NCBI GenBank assembly: GCA_041653935.1
Contig: JBAZEO010000002.1
Coordinates: 372,001-436,000, forward strand
Origin: JAYEHL01 sp041653935
GTDB lineage: Bacteria; Chloroflexota; Dehalococcoidia; E44-bin15
Length of the DNA stretch: 64,000 bases
Reading direction: 5' to 3'
Positions 32,335 through 41,075 of the stretch are shown one piece after another. How positions within the stretch are numbered: the first letter of the stretch is position 1; every line of letters starts with the position of its first letter. The position numbers and the translations under genes were made by a program. Under the pieces are notes generated by a model. It saw only the letters and a program-made list of their open reading frames with translations. It was not told the DNA's origin and ran no database searches.

Positions 32335-33654
32335 ATGAAGACAACAGGAGCAGAAACAGAAGTCTCAAGCATACAAGAGGAGGAACCTCCACATCAATCC
32401 TTCAATCTGAAGGAGGAGGAGGAACCTCCAAGTAAAATCCCGTCTGATCAAAGACGGCGATTTTTCACAAACGTGTCCAAGGAAAATTGGAATAACTGGA
32501 CATGGCATTTCCGCAACCGGCTCACAAGCGTTGAGCAGCTCGCCAACCTCATCCCCATGACGGCTGACGAGCAAGGGAAGCTCAGACAAGTAACGCAGAA
32601 GTACCCTGTAGCAATTACTCCCTATTACTTCTCGTTGATCAATCCCTTTGATGCCGACGACCCCATAATGAAACAGGCCGTGCCGTCGTTTCAGGAGATA
32701 TCTTTAAACGATATCGGTTATGAGGACCCGCTGGCAGAGCAGAGGGAATCTGTTGTCCCCGGACTTGTGCACAGGTACCCGGACCGCGTGCTCATGGTGC
32801 TGACCGACATTTGTCCTATGCTGTGCCGTCACTGTACCAGAAAGAGGGAGTGGTGTCATGGCGGCTGGGTCCGCACAAATGAAGAGATCGACGCGATGAT
32901 CGGATACATACGCAACAACAAGGTTGTGAGAGACGTTGTTATCTCCGGTGGCGATCCGTTGACGCTGTCAACGAAACGTCTTGAGCAGGTTATCGCTAAA
33001 CTCAGACAGATCGACCATGTCGAGATAATACGTATCGGCTCACGATTCCCTGTGGTACTGCCGCAGCGAATCGACGATGAGCTGTGTGAAATGTTGTCCA
33101 AGTACAGCCCAATCTGGCTTAACACCCACTTCAACCACCCGCGTGAAATAACGCCGGAGGCCGCGAAAGCCTGCGACCGCCTGCTGCGCGCCGGTGTGCC
33201 AGTGAATAACCAGTCGGTGCTGCTCAAAGGCGTAAACGATAACGTCGAGACACAGTTGAAACTATGTCAGGGACTTTTGAAAATAAAGGTCCGGCCATAT
33301 TATCTGTACCAGTGTGACGAGGTACAGGGCACGGAGCACCTGCGCACGCCTGTAGAGACAGGGTTGAAAATCCTAGAGGGCATGCGCGGACATACTTCCG
33401 GTATGGCTGTACCGACATTTGTAATAGACCTGCCCGATGGTGGTGGTAAGGTACCGCTCCAGCCTAACTACGTCATGTCCTTTAATGACGATGGGCTTTT
33501 ACTCAGAAACTATCAAGGCCATATCTTCCAGTACCGGAACCCCAAGGGCAAGCCCAGCAATGGTAACGGTCACAAGAACGGGAAACGGAAAAACGGCTCT
33601 TCTCATCAGCACTCTGAGAAGGCATTGCAAATGGTTCTGCCAGTAGGAGTCTGA
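32335..33654 (+). CDS. KamA-family radical SAM aminomutase (lysine 2,3-aminomutase-like)
   Basis: The 439-residue enzyme starts behind AAGGAAGG. An acidic N-terminal tail with two EEEPP repeats precedes the core. C160, C164 and C167 in CPMLCRHC bind the radical SAM cluster, VISGGDPL binds SAM, and the Lys in DLPDGGGKVPL is the PLP lysine. The two Asp residues that bind the lysine side chain in lysine 2,3-aminomutase appear kept (YLYQCD and TFVID), while glutamate 2,3-aminomutase is reported to have other residues there; the likely product is beta-lysine. A Gly/Asn/Lys/His-rich tail of about 40 residues ends the protein. It is the first gene of a four-gene operon with two ATP-grasp ligases and a GNAT enzyme. 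Confidence 0.87.
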   Translation: MKTTGAETEVSSIQEEEPPHQSFNLKEEEEPPSKIPSDQRRRFFTNVSKENWNNWTWHFRNRLTSVEQLANLIPMTADEQGKLRQVTQKYPVAITPYYFSLINPFDADDPIMKQAVPSFQEISLNDIGYEDPLAEQRESVVPGLVHRYPDRVLMVLTDICPMLCRHCTRKREWCHGGWVRTNEEIDAMIGYIRNNKVVRDVVISGGDPLTLSTKRLEQVIAKLRQIDHVEIIRIGSRFPVVLPQRIDDELCEMLSKYSPIWLNTHFNHPREITPEAAKACDRLLRAGVPVNNQSVLLKGVNDNVETQLKLCQGLLKIKVRPYYLYQCDEVQGTEHLRTPVETGLKILEGMRGHTSGMAVPTFVIDLPDGGGKVPLQPNYVMSFNDDGLLLRNYQGHIFQYRNPKGKPSNGNGHKNGKRKNGSSHQHSEKALQMVLPVGV

Positions 33655-33655
33655 T

Positions 33656-34669
33656 TTGAGAATAGGGCTTGCATACGATCTCAAAGAGGCAGTGCATCGT
33701 GAGATCGGCGTCGTCGGTACTGATGACTGCCTTGAAGAGTATGACTCCCAGGAAACAGTTGATGCCCTGGCCAACACCATCGGTGCGCTGGGGCATCATG
33801 TTATCCCCCTCGGCGGAGGCAAAGAGTTCATACAGAACTTGCTCCGCGAGCAGGTTGATTTTGTCTTCAATATAGCTGAGGGGCGGGGCAGCTACAGGAG
33901 CAGGGAAGCCCAGATCCCCTCCCTCCTAGAAATGCTGTCTGTTCCTTATTCCGGCTCCGATCCGCAGTGTCTGGCTGTATGCCTGGACAAGCCGCTGACT
34001 AAGATGATCGTATCGCACGCCGGCATAAGCACCCCCCAATGGAGACTTATCGCGGACAGAAAGGAACTGGAGACAGTAAACTGGAAAGGATTCCACTTCC
34101 CCGCTTTCATTAAACCGGCATACGAGGGCTCCAGCAAAGGCATACTCGGCGGCTGCCGGGTGACGGAAAAAAAGCTGCTAAAAGAGCCTGTAATAAACTT
34201 GCTGGAACGCTATCATCAGCCGGTGCTGGTGGAAGAATTCATCGACGGCGACGAGGTTACCGTAGGCGTAGTGGGAAACTATCCGCCCAAAATAGTGGGG
34301 ATTATGCGGGTAGTACCTCGACAAAAGGCAGAGTATTTTATATACTCGCTAGAGGTGAAGCGCGACTGGGAGCGGTTGGTGGATTACGAATGTCCCGCCA
34401 AACTGGATACCGCTGTTATGCAGTCCATATCCGACGCGACTTTGAAGATCTTCAAAGTGCTGGGTTGTCGCGACATCTCTAGAATAGATTTCAGGGTCAA
34501 TGCAGAAGGTATTCCTTTCTTCTTGGAAATAAACCCGCTGCCGGGGCTCAATCCTCACAGCGGGGATCTACCTATAATGGCTGGGAAGATGGGACATAAA
34601 TATCAGGAACTTATTGCAGCAACGCTGAACGCCGCTTTGTCGAGGTATCCCCAATGTGCGCAAAAGTAG
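33656..34669 (+). CDS. ATP-grasp ligase, D-Ala-D-Ala ligase-like (1 of 2)
   Basis: The 337-residue protein starts at TTG 33656, one base after the aminomutase stop and 6 nt after TAGGAG. The D-alanine:D-alanine ligase fold is seen: N-terminal domain with FNIAEGRGSYRSREAQIPSLLEML, VPYSGSD, central ATP-grasp with FPAFIKPAYEGSSKGI and VLVEEFIDGDEVTVGV, and Mg-binding DISRIDFRVN...PFFLEINPLPGLNPHSGDLP. The family joins a carboxylate to an amine using ATP. Location within an aminomutase operon, far from cell-wall genes, suggests it builds a small amide from a beta-amino acid and not peptidoglycan. It overlaps the next gene by 16 bp. Confidence 0.87.
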   Translation: MRIGLAYDLKEAVHREIGVVGTDDCLEEYDSQETVDALANTIGALGHHVIPLGGGKEFIQNLLREQVDFVFNIAEGRGSYRSREAQIPSLLEMLSVPYSGSDPQCLAVCLDKPLTKMIVSHAGISTPQWRLIADRKELETVNWKGFHFPAFIKPAYEGSSKGILGGCRVTEKKLLKEPVINLLERYHQPVLVEEFIDGDEVTVGVVGNYPPKIVGIMRVVPRQKAEYFIYSLEVKRDWERLVDYECPAKLDTAVMQSISDATLKIFKVLGCRDISRIDFRVNAEGIPFFLEINPLPGLNPHSGDLPIMAGKMGHKYQELIAATLNAALSRYPQCAQK

Positions 34670-35661
34670 CGATAGTTTATAATCAGCCGGAGCGTAGCCG
34701 CTACGCCGATATGGGCGAGTGGGCCGCCATCGCCGGTGTGCTCGAAGAAGTTGATGCTGTAGAGAAAGCCCTGGTAGAACTCAGCTACGATTGCTTCCGC
34801 GTACCCCTCTCACCACCTTTGAAACACGCCTCAGAGATCATCAGTACCATAAAAGCAGACTTGATATTCAACCTGTTTGAAGGATTCGACGGGCAGCCGG
34901 GAACAGAGTCTACCATTGCTGAAATGTTCGCCAAAATCGGGCTGCCCTATACAGGGTGCCCGGCAGATGCGATAAAGCTATGTCTGGATAAGATGCGAGT
35001 TAAGGATACCCTTGTAGCTAACGGTATAAAAACACCTCGATACTGCCTTCTCAACGGTAAACCGCCCGCTTCTTTCGACTTGCGCTTCCCCTGCATCGTT
35101 AAGACCCGCGCCGAGCATGCAAGCCACGGCATATCCGAAGAAAGTGTCGTACATAACATCAAGCAGCTGGAAAGTCAGGTGGCAAAAGTGAGCCGCCTTT
35201 TCGGCGGCGAGGCACTGGTTGAGGAGTATGAAGACGGCAGGGAGATAAACGCCCTTGCCATGGGTAAAAGCAAAGCGGAGGTGTTCCCCGTATCCGAGAT
35301 AATATACACCTTGCCGGAGGGAAAACCGCATATACTCACCTATGCCGCAAAGTGGGAACCCGAAAATGAATACTACAACTGTTCTACGCATCGGTGCCCG
35401 GCCGAGATAGAGGAGGAAGTGCGACGCAGCGCCGTCGATATAGTAATGTCAGTCTTCAAATTGTGCATCCGCTCAGGCTACGCACGCGTGGACTTCAGGC
35501 AAGACTCGCAGGGGACACTGAAGGTCATTGATGTAAACCCCAATCCTGACATTTCACCAGGAGTCGGAGCGGCCCATCAGGCTGAGGTTTATGGACTCTC
35601 GTACAACCACTTTATAGAACGCATAGTTAGTATCGCCCTTGAGGGATCATGTGGCAATTAA
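34654..35661 (+). CDS. ATP-grasp ligase, D-Ala-D-Ala ligase-like (2 of 2)
   Basis: The 335-residue protein is a diverged paralogue of the preceding gene. It has FNLFEGFDGQPGTESTIAEMFAKIGLPYTGC, FPCIVKTRAEHASHGI, ALVEEYEDGREINALAM and the metal/phosphate segment YARVDFRQD...KVIDVNPNPDISPG. The usual EINPLPG has become DVNPNPD, which should still bind metal. The N-terminal acceptor region differs from the first ligase, so it probably uses another substrate; the two could add two groups in turn or work as a heterodimer. It overlaps both neighbours, implying coupled translation. Confidence 0.85.
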   Translation: MCAKVAIVYNQPERSRYADMGEWAAIAGVLEEVDAVEKALVELSYDCFRVPLSPPLKHASEIISTIKADLIFNLFEGFDGQPGTESTIAEMFAKIGLPYTGCPADAIKLCLDKMRVKDTLVANGIKTPRYCLLNGKPPASFDLRFPCIVKTRAEHASHGISEESVVHNIKQLESQVAKVSRLFGGEALVEEYEDGREINALAMGKSKAEVFPVSEIIYTLPEGKPHILTYAAKWEPENEYYNCSTHRCPAEIEEEVRRSAVDIVMSVFKLCIRSGYARVDFRQDSQGTLKVIDVNPNPDISPGVGAAHQAEVYGLSYNHFIERIVSIALEGSCGN

Positions 35662-36130
35662 GATCAGAAAAATGATGAAGCGGGACAAGGCACCGCTCAT
35701 GACCATCCTACATGACACCCCGGAGTTCACTCCACCCGAGTTGGTCGTAGCGGAAGAAATCATAGACTGCTATCTGCAGGAACCGGTAACCTCCGGTTAT
35801 TTTATTATTGTAGCCATAGAAGAGTCGTCTCTCACCGGATACCTGTGTTACGGGCCGACGCCGCTCACCGAAGGCACATGGGACCTATACTGGGCCGCCG
35901 TCTCACGCAGCATGAGGGGCAAGGGCATTGGAAAGTCCCTGTGGGAAACCGCAGAGGCAGATATAAAGGATAAAGGCGGCAGGCTCGCTGTTATCGAGAC
36001 GTCTTCAAAACCCAATTACGAGAAGACGAGGCGCTTTCATGAAGCCAGAGGGTACGAGAATGTGGGACGCATTGTTGATTTCTATTCACCGGGCGACGAT
36101 ATGCTTATCTATGTCAAACGCTTGAGATAG
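35651..36130 (+). CDS. GNAT-family N-acetyltransferase
   Basis: The 159-residue protein starts at GTG 35651, overlapping the upstream gene by 11 bp, with GAGG about 6 nt before. It has the acetyl-CoA binding loop RSMRGKGIGKSLWE (R/Q-x-x-G-x-G/A), the beta-4 region TWDLYWAAV and the C-terminal NYEKTRRFHEARGYENVGRI, all classic GNAT signs. It would transfer an acetyl group to an amine. With beta-lysine as likely operon product it might make an acetylated beta-lysine derivative, as AblB does in osmolyte synthesis, though it is not obviously AblB. It is the last gene of the operon. Confidence 0.85.
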   Translation: MAIKIRKMMKRDKAPLMTILHDTPEFTPPELVVAEEIIDCYLQEPVTSGYFIIVAIEESSLTGYLCYGPTPLTEGTWDLYWAAVSRSMRGKGIGKSLWETAEADIKDKGGRLAVIETSSKPNYEKTRRFHEARGYENVGRIVDFYSPGDDMLIYVKRLR

Positions 36131-36140
36131 AAAATCTTTC

Positions 36141-36734
36141 CTATTGTATAACCCCAAGCATTGTTAAACCCTGAATAACCATGCTTACCGCTATGGCCGC
36201 GAGCAGCAAACTGAACACTTTGGAGATTGCTTTAAGTCCCCCCTGTCCGAGAAATTTCACTATGCGGTGGCTGGCTAAAAAGATAATCCAGCAAATCAAC
36301 ATATTGACCATATATGCAACGAGAATCATATATAGAGGGAATGTAGGATAAAGCAAAAGAAGAGTCGTTATGGTGGCAGGCCCAGCAAGCAGAGGCGTTC
36401 CGATGGGCACAACTGCGATCATATCCTCTTTGACGGCATCGACCCAGTGCCCCGTTGTCATATACTTGATGGAAAGAACTAGTAAAATTATGCCACCAGC
36501 GATTGCAAATGATTCAACGCTGATATTCATCGCATTTAAAATAGCCCGGCCAAAAAACAAGAATGCCAATCCAACGAGAGCAGCGGTCAAGACTGAGAGA
36601 TTGATCGTCTTCCTTTGCTCGCGCCGCGACATCCCTTCGCTGATGGCTATGAGGAAAGGCACAGTCCCCAGTGCATCCAGTACGATGAACAATGGCACAA
36701 ACGTTAATACAAAAGATTCCCAGGTGCTATGCAT
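36141..36734 (-). CDS. MarC-family integral membrane protein
   Basis: The 197-residue protein has six hydrophobic helices and the family signatures FIVLDALGTVPFLIAISEGMSRREQRK near the N-terminus and AVVPIGTPLLAGPATITTLLLL in the middle. MarC (UPF0056) proteins sit in the inner membrane; their function is not established and the old link to antibiotic resistance has been withdrawn. The length is typical. It converges on the GNAT gene with 10 bp between the stop codons. ATG 36734 has no clear ribosome site. Confidence 0.88.
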   Translation of the reverse strand: MHSTWESFVLTFVPLFIVLDALGTVPFLIAISEGMSRREQRKTINLSVLTAALVGLAFLFFGRAILNAMNISVESFAIAGGIILLVLSIKYMTTGHWVDAVKEDMIAVVPIGTPLLAGPATITTLLLLYPTFPLYMILVAYMVNMLICWIIFLASHRIVKFLGQGGLKAISKVFSLLLAAIAVSMVIQGLTMLGVIQ

Positions 36735-36900
36735 ATCTAATTCTCTGCTTTGACTAAAATATTGTTAAATAGTAGAGCGACTGATGTTGATTGTCAATGA
36801 TACGATTAGACTTATTTACGCAGAAGAATGAGGCTTGCTGGCATATATCAATTCTGGAAATCTCGGGGAATCGGAGTTAGTAATTATTGAGAAGTTACCT

Positions 36901-37089
36901 TTATCGTATCCATCTCCGGCCCCTGTCCTTACCAGAGACCTTACGAGATCTAGCCGCCCCTTTGCCCTGTGCAATCCTTTGAATATTCGCACTGCCGCAC
37001 TGTGGGCATGCACCCGGCTTCCCTCTTGCAAAAGGCGCCTGCCAGTTGTTGCTGCAATCAGAACATACGAATTCTCTCGAAATCGCCAT
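36901..37089 (-). CDS. Small zinc-ribbon protein
   Basis: The 62-residue protein starts at ATG 37089, 7 nt after AAGGGG; an upstream in-frame GTG (37098) would overlap this site. It has FVCSDCSNNWQAPFARGKPGACPQCGS, a CxxC-x(18-20)-CxxC zinc ribbon, then a short very basic tail (ARSRKVSGKDRGRRWIR) suited to nucleic-acid binding. The family is not recognised. It is one of several similar single-domain zinc proteins in this stretch. Confidence 0.6.
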   Translation of the reverse strand: MAISREFVCSDCSNNWQAPFARGKPGACPQCGSANIQRIAQGKGAARSRKVSGKDRGRRWIR

Positions 37090-37196
37090 GGCGCACACCC
37101 CTTATTCATTTAGTAAGCAGGAACCAATAGGCTGCTTTGTAAATGGCTAAACCTCTTACTTCATTCTATAAGTTCAATACAGATTGATACTTCGTT

Positions 37197-37433
37197 TTAC
37201 TTTACCAGTTTCGCTGCTATGGCATTGAATAACAGAAGGTTCCCGCACTGGTTACAGGTAACTGGTATGACAGGGATAATGGGCGACCCTATAGCTTTAT
37301 TTTGAAACTCCCGCAACTCAAACACTTTACCAATCACTGCCCAGTCATTGGCGCCGCAGAATTTACAACCCTTGGATGTATTCCGTATTTTGTTTAAATG
37401 TGCCAACACTTTCTTGGTATCAATATCACTCAT
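37197..37433 (-). CDS. Small zinc-binding protein of unknown function
   Basis: The 78-residue protein starts at ATG 37433, six bases after GGAGG; a longer frame to 37484 would bury that site. The CKFCGANDW and VTCNQCGNLLLFNA motifs form a zinc ribbon with about 35 residues between the CxxC pairs, containing a hydrophobic IIPVIPV strand. This layout resembles zinc-ribbon proteins often found as stand-alone genes in phage-like or regulatory contexts, but no function can be given. It is the middle of three small minus-strand genes. Confidence 0.6.
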   Translation of the reverse strand: MSDIDTKKVLAHLNKIRNTSKGCKFCGANDWAVIGKVFELREFQNKAIGSPIIPVIPVTCNQCGNLLLFNAIAAKLVK

Positions 37434-37484
37434 AGCTTTCCTCCGCGATGACCTTTTGATTACTTTAATCTTCTGAGTTGCCAT

Positions 37485-37758
37485 ATTCTATATTATTCCG
37501 CCACCTCAGTCAACACATAATCGCTTTCTCTGTCCGGACGATTATAAAAAGAGGTGGCCTTCTATCACCTGAAGGACACGGGAAATGGATGGTATCCACC
37601 ACACTTTGAGAGGAACAAAGAGGATAGGATATAACGCTTGTCTACATATAGCTATCGCGGCGGCAGTTTCTTCCGATATTGCCGCCGCGATACATCGACC
37701 AAATCAAGATCTATCCTAGATATAAGAGGCGCCACCTAAACGACTTAAGATAGATCTT
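37485..37758. other. Intergenic region with strong inverted repeats
   Basis: No gene is seen. A perfect 13-bp inverted repeat with a 14-nt loop lies at 37653-37692, and a second 10-bp inverted repeat (AAGATCTATC at 37706-37715, GATAGATCTT at 37749-37758) ends next to the stop of the 37759 gene. Confidence 0.6.
37653..37692. repeat. Perfect 13-bp GC-rich hairpin without T-tract
   Basis: TATCGCGGCGGCA (37653-37665) pairs with TGCCGCCGCGATA (37680-37692). There are no T runs on either side, so a standard intrinsic terminator is unlikely. Confidence 0.75.
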
Positions 37759-38064
37759 TTAATTATTCTCAGCAGTTTGCACAACTTCTGGTTCGACACT
37801 TACTGGCTGCACTCTGTTTGCGCCGTTCGCTATTCTCGTCAAAAACTGCTTTCTGACGGCACGGGCGGTCCAGCAACTATGTTCATCGTTGTTCTTGGTT
37901 AAACCGACTAGCGAAGCCATATCGTAGATCATAGCATCGATGGCGCCAAGCTTAAATGAGATCTCATCAGCCGCACCACCGACTTTCTCCCTGTAGTCCG
38001 ACCCTAATAGCTTCCTTGCCTTCCACTCCAGAATAGTCTCAAACGCGCGATCAAGTTCCGTCAC
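37759..38064 (-). CDS. Small protein of unknown function
   Basis: The 101-residue protein starts at GTG 38064, nine bases after AAGGAGG, a strong site. The sequence is helical, with WKARKLLGSDYREKVGGAADEISFKLGAIDAMIYDMASLVGL in the middle and one Cys. No membrane segment or metal motif is seen. I do not recognise it. It is convergent with nothing and may be a single-gene unit; the upstream region (38065-38230) is AT-rich and probably holds its promoter. Confidence 0.55.
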   Translation of the reverse strand: MTELDRAFETILEWKARKLLGSDYREKVGGAADEISFKLGAIDAMIYDMASLVGLTKNNDEHSCWTARAVRKQFLTRIANGANRVQPVSVEPEVVQTAENN

Positions 38065-38308
38065 TTTATAATCCTCCTTCTATTTTATCCTTAACAGATC
38101 GCATCTGTTTTCTACCCCGATATAAATACTCAAATACCTTTATATATCATTATAAATAATACCTTTTATTATTATTTACTAACCCTTACGGGTTTCATGA
38201 ATTATACAATAGTCCATTGTTAGGGTCAATAGATTCTTGAATTAAATGCAGAAAAAGATCTGTGTACTCGCAGGATTATTAGTCAACAAGAGGATACAGG
38301 GGAAATTC

Positions 38309-39088
38309 CTAGTACATGTCCCTTCGACTATCTTTAAAAAAAGGAAACTGCTGCCTAGTCTTTTCTACCAGATTGAGATCGATCTCGGCTGTAAACAGCG
38401 ACTCTTCATCCCCACCCTCAACGACATAGCGTCCCCATGGATCGATTATAGCCGAGCAGCCGCCGAATTGCTCCTTTTTGAACTCGCCGAGGCAGTTGCA
38501 GGCGACCATGTACATTTGGTTTTCAATGGCACGCGCCAGAAGCAACGTCTTCCAGTGACCAATGCGACGCACAGGCCACTCGGCGACAAGCAACACAATG
38601 TGCGCGCCGCTGAAAGCATAGTGACGGAATACCTCGGGGAAGCGTATATCGTAGCAGATGCTCAATCCGGTGAGCCCCCAGGGCGCATCCGCCGTTACAA
38701 AGCCCTCACCAGGTGTAAGACATTTCACCTCGTTCATAAGTGAAAACAGATGCGTTTTAGAGTAAACGGCGAGACATTGGCCTTCTGCATCGAAGAGGGG
38801 GAAAGAATTGTAAATCTTGCCGTCGCGCGCCTCCAGCACCGAGCCGCCGATGGCAATCTTATTCTCGCGGGCAAGGTCGCTTATACGAGCGAAGACGCCT
38901 TCACCCATACGCGCAGCGTATCGCTCCCGATGCTCCAGATCGTAGCCGGAATGCCATAGCTCCGGGAAAAGAACTAACGACGATCCTCGCTTCGCCGCCT
39001 CGCACGTCCACTCCTGCACACGCTCCAAGTTAGCCTCGGGCTGACCGCGCAGTACCTTCATCTGTCCGAGAGAAATAGAAGTTTTCAT
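38309..39088 (-). CDS. Carbon-nitrogen hydrolase (nitrilase superfamily)
   Basis: The protein of about 259 residues has the catalytic Glu in VLFPELWHSGYD, the Lys in YSKTHLF and the nucleophilic Cys in LSICYDIRFPE, the complete nitrilase-superfamily triad. The relatives with ICYDIRFPE are mostly omega-amidases (Nit2-like), which hydrolyse 2-oxoglutaramate/2-oxosuccinamate, but other amide substrates are possible. The start is uncertain: ATG 39088 (MKTSISLGQM) fits the family N-terminus, although no ribosome binding site is visible. It stands alone, in the same direction as the next several genes. Confidence 0.85.
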   Translation of the reverse strand: MKTSISLGQMKVLRGQPEANLERVQEWTCEAAKRGSSLVLFPELWHSGYDLEHRERYAARMGEGVFARISDLARENKIAIGGSVLEARDGKIYNSFPLFDAEGQCLAVYSKTHLFSLMNEVKCLTPGEGFVTADAPWGLTGLSICYDIRFPEVFRHYAFSGAHIVLLVAEWPVRRIGHWKTLLLARAIENQMYMVACNCLGEFKKEQFGGCSAIIDPWGRYVVEGGDEESLFTAEIDLNLVEKTRQQFPFFKDSRRDMY

Positions 39089-39237
39089 CATATATTCAAT
39101 AACTTGTAAATTCAAATCGACCCGGATGATTACTCAGGGGATATTACAACAACTCATGCTCGGAAGCAACATGCGAAGAACACAGAACAATAGTCGCATA
39201 TTGCGACACACCATAAAAAATACTACCAAGGCCCAGA

Positions 39238-39531
39238 CTAAGGCTCGTAATACATCGGTTTTCCCAGGTCTTTAACGGAGAAGCTGGAAAAGACATGATG
39301 GCCGTCCCAGTCGAGGACGCGCAGATCGTCTTGCTCCTGTAAGTCGCTCGCTACAACCTTATAGTGCGCCCCGTATTGCTCCTTGGCCATGTTTAAGGGA
39401 ACCTCGTAAGCTATGAACTTCTTGATTCCCTTAACCTCCAGCTTCTTAATTAGATTTTTGTCCATCAGTGAGTCATAAGAGGCTAGAATTAGAAGAGGGC
39501 CTGATCCTGTGAAAAAAATACCGGCTTTCAT
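39238..39531 (-). CDS. Conserved-looking small protein of unknown function
   Basis: The 97-residue protein has GGGAGG before ATG 39531. It begins MKAGIFFTGSGPLLILASYDSL, which is hydrophobic and glycine-rich but too polar for a signal peptide, and ends with VKDLGKPMYYEP. It has no cysteines or catalytic motif. The mixture of short strands and helices suggests a small globular alpha/beta domain. It lies upstream of the nitrilase gene and downstream of the carbonic anhydrase gene on the same strand, with gaps of 150-240 bp. Confidence 0.55.
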   Translation of the reverse strand: MKAGIFFTGSGPLLILASYDSLMDKNLIKKLEVKGIKKFIAYEVPLNMAKEQYGAHYKVVASDLQEQDDLRVLDWDGHHVFSSFSVKDLGKPMYYEP

Positions 39532-39771
39532 ATGTTCCTCCCTTTCCTGCGATTTTTTGACCTGACCTGGCAGCTAACCAAAAACAGAAATCCTTCAAGG
39601 AAATACCAAATTTTTCTATAGGTTGAGTATGAAATGCTACGAAAGAAAATTAAATATAGTCGATAGCGAAACAGATGTCAAGACAGCTACAAGAAACAAA
39701 TACAAATCCATCACCAGCGAGTGAATCACCTATCAGGCAGACCGAAACGTAAACTTCTAATGATATCGAGT

Positions 39772-40359
39772 CTAAATGAATTCTACTTTGCCGTTTTTGA
39801 TATCGTAGAAGGCAGCGGCTACCGTTAATTTACCGGATCTCACCAGCTCCGAAAGAACCGGCTTGCTGGCCTTTAACTTCTCAGCGACCATCACAGCGTT
39901 GGCCTTGGCCGCATTGTTAACCAGATCGCCCTGCTGGGTTTTTACCTTATCGACAGCGGGACGGATGGCTGCTGCGATGACCGGCAGATGCCCCTCCAGC
40001 TCCCCACCCGAGGCTGTAGCGGTCACAGCCCCACAGCTGCCATGCCCCATTACCACAACCAGAGGCACATGCAGGTGCGCGGCGGCATATTCGATACTGG
40101 CAAGTGCGACATCATCAGCTATATTTCCCGCATTCCTTACAACAAAAAGATCGCCGACCCCCTGATCAAAAACAAGCTCCACCGGTATCCTCGAATCGGA
40201 GCAACTGAGAACGATAGCGAACGGGTGCTGTCCCTCTATCAGCTCGGCCCGCCGAACCGAAGTCTGATGAGGACGTATGAACTTGCCGACGACATACCTC
40301 TTGTTGCCCTCGGCCAGCTTTTTCAAAGCCTCATCAGCGTTAATAATGTCAGATTTCAT
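39772..40359 (-). CDS. Beta-class carbonic anhydrase
   Basis: The 195-residue protein has the full set of beta carbonic anhydrase residues: Cys and the Asp/Arg pair in VLSCSDSRIPVE, and His and Cys of the zinc site in VMGHGSCGAV. The RNAGNIADD segment is also typical. It interconverts CO2 and bicarbonate, which suits a carboxylating or CO2-using anaerobe. The length is normal. It is monocistronic as far as can be seen, with about 180 bp of AT-rich upstream sequence. Confidence 0.92.
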   Translation of the reverse strand: MKSDIINADEALKKLAEGNKRYVVGKFIRPHQTSVRRAELIEGQHPFAIVLSCSDSRIPVELVFDQGVGDLFVVRNAGNIADDVALASIEYAAAHLHVPLVVVMGHGSCGAVTATASGGELEGHLPVIAAAIRPAVDKVKTQQGDLVNNAAKANAVMVAEKLKASKPVLSELVRSGKLTVAAAFYDIKNGKVEFI

Positions 40360-40543
40360 CCAGTCAATCCCTCCGCTTCGAAAGTTTATCTGTTAAGGGT
40401 TTCTAAGAACATAATTATATGTATTGTACACAGTATTTCAATCGCAATCAATGAGAATGTTATTACAAAAGTGGATATGAGGTAAGGATCACCTTAAAAT
40501 AAGTCTGGAAGACAATTAATAATCGAGACAAGCAGGAGTCGTT

Positions 40544-41008
40544 TCATTCTTTCTTGGGGTATATCGCCGACATCGGTACCACAGACATGACACCATCGCC
40601 TTTGGCTACCAGCTTTCCGTCCTCATCATTAAAAAGCGCCTCTACATGAACCGATTTTTTGCTGTGATGCAGCACCCGCCCTTCGATATGCAGTGTGCCT
40701 TTGGAGACCGGGCGGAAGTAGGTGATACGAAGGTCACTGGTGCTGAAGCCCTCATCTCCCTTCAATATCGTCATCACTGTGAAGCAAAATGTCATGTCAG
40801 CCAGAACACCAAAGTAGCCACCAAACAGATGGCCGCGGCTATTGTGGTACTTTTCTGAAACAGGGAAATCAGCTAAAATTTTTCCCTCCGACCAGGACTT
40901 CAATATGGGAAATTCCAGATAGTCAGCGCAGGGGGTATAGCTGGGGAAATCCTCCGGGTTTGTCTTGCCGCTGGCAAGTGCGTCTAGTATAGTGGACCAC
41001 TGAAACAT
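40544..41008 (-). CDS. Hotdog-fold thioesterase (PaaI-like)
   Basis: The 154-residue protein has the hotdog signature NSRGHLFGGYFGVLADMTFCF, in which GG and the Asp of LAD correspond to PaaI-type active-site residues, and ITYFRPVSKGTLHIEGRVLHHSKKSVHVEAL, the family's long central strands. It probably hydrolyses acyl-CoA thioesters and could release acids blocked during catabolism. It lies 67 bp downstream of the L-2-hydroxyglutarate oxidase-like gene on the same strand, possibly in an operon. The start ATG 41008 lacks a clear site. Confidence 0.82.
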   Translation of the reverse strand: MFQWSTILDALASGKTNPEDFPSYTPCADYLEFPILKSWSEGKILADFPVSEKYHNSRGHLFGGYFGVLADMTFCFTVMTILKGDEGFSTSDLRITYFRPVSKGTLHIEGRVLHHSKKSVHVEALFNDEDGKLVAKGDGVMSVVPMSAIYPKKE

Positions 41009-41075
41009 AAATCGATTATGAAACCTTCTTTAAATATCATAGCATACTGCATCGACATTATACACAAATCGAAGA

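Noticed and set aside
32335..33654. Glutamate 2,3-aminomutase
   Set aside because: The two Asp residues associated with lysine binding appear to be kept (YLYQCD and TFVID), which favours lysine as substrate; only an alignment can settle it.
38246..38743. 165-codon plus-strand frame
   Set aside because: It is antisense to the nitrilase gene with its complete Glu-Lys-Cys triad.
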